Source of the DNA: Pseudobutyrivibrio sp.
Lineage (GTDB): Bacteria; Bacillota; Clostridia; Lachnospirales; Lachnospiraceae
Direction of reading: 5' to 3'
Assembly (NCBI GenBank): GCA_017557715.1
Contig: JAFYYE010000276.1
Coordinates: 1-7,013 of the forward strand
Length of the DNA: 7,013 nt
A model generated the notes under the pieces. It ran no database searches and was not told where the DNA came from. It saw only the letters and a program-made list of their open reading frames with translations. Position numbers and translations under genes: made by a program. Below, piece by piece: positions 1 through 5,820 of the stretch; the first letter of the stretch is position 1, and each line of letters starts with the position of its first letter.

Positions 1-599
1 ACCCTGAAGAAATGGATGATTTTACTGAAGAAAATCTAAATTGGATTAGAGCAAATGCTAGTAATCCAAAGGTAGTTGCAATTGGAGAAATTGGTCTGGA
101 TTATTATTGGATTAAGGATGAGGAAGGCCGAGCAAAACAGCGCGAGTGGTTTAAAAAGTATCTTGAGCTTGCAAAAGATGTAGACTTGCCGGTAGTTATC
201 CACTCGAGGGATGCGGCAGAAGATACTTTAAACACAATTGTTGATTATAATAATAAAAGTAACAAAAAGGGAATAATCCATTGCTATTCATATTCTAAAG
301 AAATAGCGTTAGAATATATTAAAATGGGATGGTTTATAGGTGTCGGAGGCGTCGTCACCTTCAAGAATTCAAAGAAGTTGGTTGAGACAGTTCAGGCTAT
401 TCCTATCGAAAGCATCGTCTTAGAGACAGACTGTCCATACATGGCACCAGTGCCCCATCGTGGAGAACGCAACTCTTCTATCTTCTTAAGCCACGTAGTA
501 GAAAAAATCGCAGAGCTTAAGGAAATGGATGTAGCGGATGTAGAGCGAATAACTTATGAAAACGCTCTTAGAATTTATTCAAAAGCAAAAAGGAATTAA
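1..599 (+). CDS. tatD: TatD-family metal-dependent deoxyribonuclease (5' partial)
   Basis: The reading frame is open from the left edge (codons in phase from base 3), so the ATG at 12 is internal and the true start lies outside the window. About 199 residues are visible; the family is usually near 255-260, so roughly 60 are missing, including the N-terminal HxH metal motif. The first visible residues, Pro-Glu-Glu, fit the family's G-x-HP motif. TatD metal-site motifs are present: GEIGLD (Glu codon at 87), IHSRDA (His at 201), HCYS (His at 279) and ETDCPY (Asp at 429), followed by the family's P-x-P-x-RG element. TatD proteins are cytosolic TIM-barrel hydrolases with Mg-dependent DNase/exonuclease activity, implicated in DNA repair and turnover. 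The gene ends 3 nt before rsmA, and tatD-rsmA clustering is common in Firmicutes. Family assignment is secure; the exact substrate is not shown by the sequence. Confidence 0.95.
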   Translation, partial: PEEMDDFTEENLNWIRANASNPKVVAIGEIGLDYYWIKDEEGRAKQREWFKKYLELAKDVDLPVVIHSRDAAEDTLNTIVDYNNKSNKKGIIHCYSYSKEIALEYIKMGWFIGVGGVVTFKNSKKLVETVQAIPIESIVLETDCPYMAPVPHRGERNSSIFLSHVVEKIAELKEMDVADVERITYENALRIYSKAKRN

Positions 600-602
600 T
601 AA

Positions 603-1457
603 ATGGCATATTTAAGCAATCCAACCTATACAAAAGCTGTCTTGGAAGCTCATGGCTTTTCTTTCCAAAAGAAATACGGTCAGAACTTCTTAATTGATGG
701 CAATATATTAGATAATATTATAGATGCAGCTGGAATCACAAAGGATGATTTTGTTCTTGAGATTGGACCAGGTATCGGCACAATGACTCAGAGACTTTGC
801 GAAGAAGCCAGAGAAGTTGTTGCTGTAGAGATAGATAAGACACTTATTCCAATTTTGGATGATACTTTGTCTACATATAAAAATTGGTCAGTTATAAACC
901 AGGATATCCTTAAAGTTGATATTAAGGCGCTTGCAGAGGAAAAGAATGGTGGAAAACCTATAAAGGTGGTTGCCAACCTGCCATATTACATTACTACCCC
1001 AATTATAATGGGGCTTTTTGAAAGTCATGTGCCACTTGAATCTGTTACTATTATGATTCAAAAGGAAGTGGCAGACAGAATGCAGGAAGGCCCTGGTTCA
1101 AAGGAGTATGGTGCCCTCTCTCTTGCTGTTCAGTATTACAGTAAGCCAGAGATAGTATGTGATGCCCCACCTAGTTGTTTTATGCCACAGCCAAAGGTAA
1201 CTAGCACGGTTATCACACTTAAATGTCACAATAATCCACCAGTGGAATGTGATGAGAAGCTATTATTTCAAATAATAAGAGCTTCATTTAATCAGCGTAG
1301 AAAGACTTTACAAAATGGTCTTGGAAATGGACTGCATTATTCAAAAGAACAGATAGCACAAGCGATTGAAAAGGCAGGTTTTAGCCCTACAATTCGAGGA
1401 GAGGCATTATCACTAGAGGATTTTGCTAAGCTAACAAATATTTTGAAGGAAATGTAA
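603..1457 (+). CDS. rsmA: 16S rRNA (adenine1518-N6/adenine1519-N6)-dimethyltransferase RsmA/KsgA
   Basis: The 284-aa product has the normal length for KsgA, the S-adenosylmethionine-dependent enzyme that dimethylates two adjacent adenines in the 3'-terminal hairpin of 16S rRNA late in 30S assembly. Visible motifs are the N-terminal KKYGQNFL signature, SAM motif I around residues 53-59 (E-I-GPGIG), the acidic residue E76 in AVEID that should contact the SAM ribose, the catalytic NLPYYIT motif at 125-131, and the basic FNQRRKTL segment near 229-236 in the rRNA-binding C-terminal domain. The ATG at 603 is supported by AAGGA at 590-594, 8 nt upstream and inside the end of tatD. In several Firmicutes rnmV (ribonuclease M5) lies between tatD and rsmA; here only 3 nt separate them. 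Loss of KsgA gives kasugamycin resistance in other bacteria. No frameshift or missing catalytic residue is seen. Confidence 0.97.
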   Translation: MAYLSNPTYTKAVLEAHGFSFQKKYGQNFLIDGNILDNIIDAAGITKDDFVLEIGPGIGTMTQRLCEEAREVVAVEIDKTLIPILDDTLSTYKNWSVINQDILKVDIKALAEEKNGGKPIKVVANLPYYITTPIIMGLFESHVPLESVTIMIQKEVADRMQEGPGSKEYGALSLAVQYYSKPEIVCDAPPSCFMPQPKVTSTVITLKCHNNPPVECDEKLLFQIIRASFNQRRKTLQNGLGNGLHYSKEQIAQAIEKAGFSPTIRGEALSLEDFAKLTNILKEM

Positions 1458-1465
1458 TAACAAAT

Positions 1466-1471
1466 GGGGAG
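1466..1471 (+). promoter_or_regulatory. Ribosome binding site of the TPR-GGDEF gene
   Basis: GGGGAG lies 8 nt before the ATG at 1480, in the 22-nt gap after rsmA. It supports that start. A second purine patch, GAGG at 1474-1477, is too close to the ATG to be the main site. Confidence 0.75.
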
Positions 1472-1479
1472 TTGAGGTT

Positions 1480-3090
1480 ATGGACGTCCTAACCTACAGC
1501 AGAGAAGTTCAGCTTCTCTTAGGAGAAATACAAAAGAATAGAGGCAAAGATCCAACGGCATTGATTTCAGCTTGTGATAAACTTTTGGCTTATGGAAAAA
1601 GCATGAAAGACGATGCCTTAGTTGGATATGCCTTATTTTCTAAAGGCGAAACATATTACCTTCTAAACGACGCATCGAATTTTTATTCTCAAATGACAGG
1701 ATCCTTGGCTCCATTAGAAAATGCTAATGAGTGGAGCTATGTGGCTATGGCCAATAATATGCTTGGAATAGTTTCTCTTAACAGAGGAAATGCTCCATTT
1801 GCTCTGGATTATTTCATTAAAGCAATCACAATTTGTCAGGATAATTCTTTAGCCGATATAGAATGGATTATCCATCTAAATTTAGGCTCACTTTATCTCA
1901 ATATTGAGGAATTTAATAAGGCAATTTCCCATGTAGAAATAGCATACTCATACATAATTAATCATAAAGAAATGGATGGCTATTTAGAGAGTTATACTGC
2001 CATTCTTTTGGGCATGGGACGAGCTTATTTAAAGCTTGAGGAACAGGAAAAATACCTTGAAATAGAAAAAAAGCTTAAGAATGAATGTATTCCTAATCTA
2101 TCCGAGCTGGATAAAATAGTGATTTATTGCTATTTTGCAAGGGTTCATAATGCCGTTAATGAAAAAGAAGCAAGAGATTATTGGATTGATATGGTCAATA
2201 TCCATACAAGTACAAACATGCCTATTATGGATGTTTTTGATGATTTCTATGATTATCTTGATATGCTCCTTTCAATTGAAAAATATAATGATTTTTTCAA
2301 AGCCTATGCCGTTTTAGATGATTTAACAAAGCATACTTTGATTAAAAATCTTGAGCGTAAATTATTAACATTAAAGATTAGATATTATCGTAGAGTAGGT
2401 CAGATTGAAGAATATAAAATTGCTTCAGTTCTGTTTTTTGAGCTTTCTGAATTTATGGAGCGAGAAAACAGATTGATGGTAAGTGACATGATAGTTATGC
2501 GTAATTCCTATATGGAGCTTACACAAATCAATAAAAAAGTAGAGGAAGAGAATACATTTTTACAAAAACGTTCAGAGACAGACCCACTTACGGGGATGTA
2601 TAATAGATTAAAATTAAATGAGTATAGTGAAGATTCCTTTAATCGTGCGAGAAAAAAAGGAAGCAGCTTAGCTGTTGGAATATTAGATATAGATTTCTTT
2701 AAGCAATTTAATGACAACTATGGACACCAGGCTGGTGACGATTGCATTAGATTTATTGCGGGTAAGCTTTTAGAAATGTCAAGGGATGAAAAAATATTTA
2801 CAGCACGATATGGCGGAGATGAATTTGTAATTTTATATGAGGGAATGACAAAAGAAGAAGTTCTAAAAAAAGCATCAGAGCTGAAAAAAGAGATATATGA
2901 TGCAAAAAAAGAGCATAAGTTTTCTCTCACAGACGATATAGTTACGATTTCTCAAGGAATTTGTTGGGGAATACCAGGCGGCGATGACGGTTATTTCTCA
3001 TATCTTCAGGGAGCAGATAAAATGCTTTACGAAGTAAAGCAGGAGAGCAGAAATAATATAAAAATCTGTGACGCTAACTCATTAGTGTAA
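1480..3090 (+). CDS. Cytosolic TPR-like repeat protein with C-terminal GGDEF domain (predicted diguanylate cyclase)
   Basis: This 536-aa protein has no signal peptide or membrane segment. Residues ~1-340 are helical with TPR-like units, clearest at ~48-80, 86-119, 130-163 and 172-205 (patterns such as NMLGIVSLNRGN and HLNLGSLY). A short coiled-coil linker (~345-366) leads into the GGDEF domain (~367-530), which begins with DPLTGMYNR. It keeps the metal-binding LDIDFF block (D403, D405), the nucleotide-binding FNDNYGHQAGDD block, and an intact GGDEF signature at 445-449, so c-di-GMP synthesis from two GTP is likely. The four residues where an RxxD inhibitory site would sit (436-439) read DEKI, so canonical product feedback appears absent. 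TPR units presumably bind a protein or peptide partner, replacing the usual sensor; that is inference. It lies 22 nt after rsmA and 12 nt before a YhgE/Pip gene. Catalytic activity is likely but unproven, and the input signal is unknown. Confidence 0.93.
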   Translation: MDVLTYSREVQLLLGEIQKNRGKDPTALISACDKLLAYGKSMKDDALVGYALFSKGETYYLLNDASNFYSQMTGSLAPLENANEWSYVAMANNMLGIVSLNRGNAPFALDYFIKAITICQDNSLADIEWIIHLNLGSLYLNIEEFNKAISHVEIAYSYIINHKEMDGYLESYTAILLGMGRAYLKLEEQEKYLEIEKKLKNECIPNLSELDKIVIYCYFARVHNAVNEKEARDYWIDMVNIHTSTNMPIMDVFDDFYDYLDMLLSIEKYNDFFKAYAVLDDLTKHTLIKNLERKLLTLKIRYYRRVGQIEEYKIASVLFFELSEFMERENRLMVSDMIVMRNSYMELTQINKKVEEENTFLQKRSETDPLTGMYNRLKLNEYSEDSFNRARKKGSSLAVGILDIDFFKQFNDNYGHQAGDDCIRFIAGKLLEMSRDEKIFTARYGGDEFVILYEGMTKEEVLKKASELKKEIYDAKKEHKFSLTDDIVTISQGICWGIPGGDDGYFSYLQGADKMLYEVKQESRNNIKICDANSLV

Positions 3091-3102
3091 AAGGGATAAT
3101 AA

Positions 3103-5319
3103 ATGAAAACTGTTAAGAAAATTTTTGTTGATGACATTTTAAGTCTAGTAAAGAACTTCTTTGCACTTGTAATTGTAATCGGAATATGTTTTTTACCAGC
3201 ATTATATGCATGGTTTAACATTTATTCCAACTGGGATCCATATGGAAATACAGGTGCTCTTAAACTGGCAGCGGTATCGCTGGACAAAGGATATACAGAT
3301 GAAGAGGGCGAGTATCATAATCAAGGTGATACCATTATAGATAACCTTCATGAAAATACAGCTGTTAACTGGCAGTTTGTAGAAAATTCAGATGTAGCTA
3401 TTGAAGGTGTCTATAGCGGAGAATATTATGCAGCTGTTGTAATAGACGAGGATTTTACCTACAACATGTATAACGTTCTCAGCGAAGATGTAGGACGTCC
3501 AACGCTTCATTTCTATGAAAATCAAAAAAAGAATCCTGTAGCAACTAAAATTTCAGATACTGTAGTTCAATCCTTACAAAACAATATCAACGTAGCTTTT
3601 ACAGAAGTAGTTGTTAGTGAGGTTGTTTCTAGCGCGGGAAAGTTCTCTGAAGATATAAAAGAGGACAACGATATCAATTTAGCGATTAATAATCTTAAGG
3701 ATTTAAGTAATGATTTAGCCGAGGAACAGAAAACTATTCAGAAGATTATTGAAAATGATGCAAAGCTTAAGCAGTCCCTCAAAGTTGCAATGGCAGATGC
3801 TGAAAATCTAAAGAATCAGGCTAAGAAAAGTGCTAAAGCAGTAGATAATTCTGCGCAGACTTCAGCAAAAGCGGATGTAACATTAAATAGCTATGCAAAA
3901 GATGTTAATGAGATGCTAAAGCTGATGGATGAAACAATGTCCGATATGGATAATCAGCTTAAGGCAGCTGAAGCGGCTCAAAATGTATACGATACTACTG
4001 CTAGTTTAACTAATTTAGCGACTGACGTAGGAAAAATGACAGCCATTGTAGAGAGTATTAGCCCTGAAGCTATCGCAGCAGAAAAGGTAGAAGAGGCAAA
4101 AGATAATTATTCAGAAGAACTTTCTATATTGGAAAAATATCTAAGGGACAATGGTTTTGGCCCAGCTATAGATGCTGGTAAAATGGCTTACAACACAAAA
4201 AAGACAGCTGAAAATTATGTACAGTGGAAGAAAGAAGAAATCGTAAACGGTGCACCAAATGTAGCGGCGGATATTACCAGAAAAGAAGAAGAGGAAGCTA
4301 GCGTTAAGTTAGAGGAAATCAGTAAGCATTTAACAAATCTTCACACTAAGTACGATACTGAGCTGGTACCAAAAGTAAATAGTGGGCTTGATAATTTAAC
4401 ATCAACATTAAACAGCACAAATAGTATGCTTAATTCAGTGGGTGACACATTTGGAAACCTCTTGATTATGTTTACAGCTATTGATAATACAATTGATGCA
4501 GCAAATACAAGCCTTACAAAAACAAATGATGCGATTGCATATATTAACGGTAGATTGATTGAAGTTATAGATCAGGTTGATAAGGTAGGCGATGGAGATA
4601 AGGTTCAGGCTGTTGTAAATGCTTTATCTGGAGATCCAGAGGCGTATGGAAAGTTCTTCTCAACACCTGTAGAAGTCCAGACAGAAGCAGTATATCCAAT
4701 CGAGAACTATGGCTCCGCAGTAGCACCATTCTATTCAACATTAGCATTTTGGGTTGGAGCCTTAATTCTTACAGCAATTATAAAGGTTAAACCAGACAAG
4801 AAAAAATATCCTGATGCAACAAAGAAACAGCTGTACTTTGGAAGATATATTCTTTATTGGATTTTAGGTCAGATGCAGGCAGTAATTATTGTTGTAGGAG
4901 ATTTGTTCCTGCTTCATATACAATGCGTACACCCATGGTTCTTCATGTTGGCAGCATCAGTTATTGCTACAACATTTACTCTATTAATCTATTCTCTGGT
5001 TGTGACTTGGGGAGATGTAGGAAAAGCCCTCTCAGTAGTAATAGTTGTTATTCAGATAGCAGGAAGTTCTGGAACATATCCAATAGAGCTTTTACCGGAA
5101 TTCTTCAAGAAAGTATATATATTCTTCCCATTCCCTTATGCAATCAATGCAATAAGAGAGTGCCTATGCGGAATGTATAAGTACGACTATGTAATATACT
5201 TGCTTTATTTAGGAATATTCATGATTGTATCTTTAGTAATAGGATTATTGATTCAGATTCCATTTGAGCAGATTAATCACTACATGGAAGAGCGAATGGA
5301 AGATACAGAGATGATGTAG
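3103..5319 (+). CDS. YhgE/Pip-family membrane protein with large extracytoplasmic coiled-coil domain (paralogue 1)
   Basis: The 738-aa product has the YhgE/Pip architecture. A short basic cytosolic N-terminus is followed by TM1 at ~19-38 and the family block LYAWFN-x-x-SNWDPYG (34-48). A large extracytoplasmic region (~40-540) includes the GVYSG-x-YYAA-x-VID block near 102-116 and long Ala/Lys/Asn/Asp-rich helical stretches (~194-290 and 399-497). The C-terminal membrane domain resembles ABC-2 permeases, with TM segments near 543-562, 583-604, 612-634, 642-660 and 697-718. The family hallmark around 653-686 (AGSSGTYPIELLP, then PFPYAINAIRE) is intact. Relatives include the Lactococcus phage infection protein Pip, needed for some phages to infect, Bacillus YhgE, and more distantly the type VII secretion component EsaA; the general function is unresolved. 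The ATG at 3103 follows AGGGA at 3092-3096 by 6 nt. No ATPase partner is in the window. Family call is firm; a transport or receptor role is inference. Confidence 0.93.
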   Translation: MKTVKKIFVDDILSLVKNFFALVIVIGICFLPALYAWFNIYSNWDPYGNTGALKLAAVSLDKGYTDEEGEYHNQGDTIIDNLHENTAVNWQFVENSDVAIEGVYSGEYYAAVVIDEDFTYNMYNVLSEDVGRPTLHFYENQKKNPVATKISDTVVQSLQNNINVAFTEVVVSEVVSSAGKFSEDIKEDNDINLAINNLKDLSNDLAEEQKTIQKIIENDAKLKQSLKVAMADAENLKNQAKKSAKAVDNSAQTSAKADVTLNSYAKDVNEMLKLMDETMSDMDNQLKAAEAAQNVYDTTASLTNLATDVGKMTAIVESISPEAIAAEKVEEAKDNYSEELSILEKYLRDNGFGPAIDAGKMAYNTKKTAENYVQWKKEEIVNGAPNVAADITRKEEEEASVKLEEISKHLTNLHTKYDTELVPKVNSGLDNLTSTLNSTNSMLNSVGDTFGNLLIMFTAIDNTIDAANTSLTKTNDAIAYINGRLIEVIDQVDKVGDGDKVQAVVNALSGDPEAYGKFFSTPVEVQTEAVYPIENYGSAVAPFYSTLAFWVGALILTAIIKVKPDKKKYPDATKKQLYFGRYILYWILGQMQAVIIVVGDLFLLHIQCVHPWFFMLAASVIATTFTLLIYSLVVTWGDVGKALSVVIVVIQIAGSSGTYPIELLPEFFKKVYIFFPFPYAINAIRECLCGMYKYDYVIYLLYLGIFMIVSLVIGLLIQIPFEQINHYMEERMEDTEMM

Positions 5320-5322
5320 GAG
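5318..5322 (+). promoter_or_regulatory. Ribosome binding site overlapping the upstream stop codon
   Basis: AGGAG overlaps the TAG stop of the first YhgE/Pip gene (5317-5319) and lies 9 nt before the ATG at 5332. Ribosomes ending the upstream gene would clear or reload this site, which suggests coordinated translation of the two genes. Confidence 0.75.
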
Positions 5323-5331
5323 AAATAGAAA

Positions 5332-5820
5332 ATGAATCAAAAAGAAGAATTGTATGATAGATTCTACGAAATCCAAGAATCCATACATTTGCAAAATCAG
5401 AAAAAGATAAGGGTAGGCCTAAAGGTAAACATTTTTTTACCTTTAATATTCCTTGCAATAAGCTTCCTAAGTAATCGTTCCAAGTTGGTCTTTCTGGTTC
5501 TTTGGATAGTTTCACTCTTTGGAATATCATTTTATCTTTTATATGTTGAGTACATGGATTTTAAATTGCAGGAGCGTTTAAAAGAATTTGGAATTATCGA
5601 GCAGGATGAAGCCAAAGCATTAATTGGTAACGAAGTTGTTCAGGGTATTGATGATATCAATAATGCAAGAAAAGAAATGGTTCAGGATATAAAAGAGATA
5701 AAAAAAGGAATCAAGGAAGAAATTAAGAAAGAAAAAGAAGAGATTCAGAAAGATAAACAGGAATTAACACAGGAGATAAAAAAAGACCTCCAGAGTGTGG
5801 GAGAAAAATTTAAGAAATGA
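5332..5820 (+). CDS. Small two-TM hairpin protein with charged C-terminal coiled coil; function unknown
   Basis: I do not recognise a family for this 162-aa protein. Residues 1-29 are polar and contain KK at 24-25. Two hydrophobic helices follow, at ~30-47 and ~51-71, joined by a very short turn (residues 47-51, SNRSK), making a tight membrane hairpin with both ends probably cytosolic. Residues ~75-106 are amphipathic. From ~107 to the end the protein is a nearly uninterrupted Lys/Glu helix with repeated EIKK/IKEE units, a strong coiled-coil or oligomerisation candidate. It begins 12 nt after one YhgE/Pip gene and its stop codon overlaps the start of another, so it is probably made together with both. 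A scaffold or adaptor on the cytosolic face of a YhgE/Pip complex is a reasonable guess. The strong ribosome binding site, uninterrupted frame and typical codon use make it a real gene. Confidence 0.85.
   Translation: MNQKEELYDRFYEIQESIHLQNQKKIRVGLKVNIFLPLIFLAISFLSNRSKLVFLVLWIVSLFGISFYLLYVEYMDFKLQERLKEFGIIEQDEAKALIGNEVVQGIDDINNARKEMVQDIKEIKKGIKEEIKKEKEEIQKDKQELTQEIKKDLQSVGEKFKK
5420..5445. repeat. Perfect 10-bp inverted repeat with 6-nt loop inside the small coiled-coil gene
   Basis: TAAAGGTAAA at 5420-5429 is the exact reverse complement of TTTACCTTTA at 5436-5445, with CATTTT between. It could form an AU-rich RNA hairpin near codons 30-38, in the part encoding the first membrane helix. It is not a normal intrinsic terminator: the stem holds only two G-C pairs and no U-tract follows. 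It may be chance in AT-rich coding DNA, or a weak regulatory element; I see no second copy. Confidence 0.4.
5817..5820 (+). other. ATGA stop/start overlap (translational coupling)
   Basis: The ATG of the second YhgE/Pip gene (5817-5819) overlaps the TGA of the small coiled-coil gene (5818-5820). The nearest good Shine-Dalgarno sequence, GGGAG at 5799-5803, is 13 nt away, longer than the 6-9 nt seen for the other genes here. Reinitiation by ribosomes that have just finished the upstream gene is therefore likely. Confidence 0.8.

Noticed and set aside
658..674. TTTCTTT/AAAGAAA inverted repeat with a 3-nt loop near the rsmA start
   Set aside because: It is a 7-bp low-complexity palindrome encoding the conserved N-terminal Phe/Lys residues of KsgA; best explained by coding sequence.
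788..976. Minus-strand open frame of 62 codons inside rsmA
   Set aside because: It lies wholly within a well-supported gene, has no recognisable domain, and is a composition shadow.
1458..1479. Possible terminator or promoter in the rsmA/GGDEF gap
   Set aside because: The gap is only 22 nt, has no hairpin or U-tract, and is largely taken up by the ribosome binding site; no convincing -35/-10 pair was found just upstream.
2508..2930. Two adjacent minus-strand open frames opposite the GGDEF domain
   Set aside because: They are antisense to conserved catalytic motifs; their Ser/Phe/Leu-rich products are typical reverse-strand shadows of Lys/Glu-rich coding DNA.
3027..3221. Minus-strand open frame spanning the GGDEF/YhgE junction
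   Set aside because: Hydrophobicity mirrors the opposite-strand TM1 coding region; no homology is recognised and it overlaps two firm genes.
4857..5180. Plus-strand 107-codon frame within the YhgE membrane domain
   Set aside because: It is out of frame with the conserved family motifs at 653-686 of the YhgE protein, which establish the true frame.
5273..5530. Minus-strand 85-codon frame over the start of the small coiled-coil gene
   Set aside because: It covers a strong plus-strand ribosome binding site and start, and shows no recognisable protein features.
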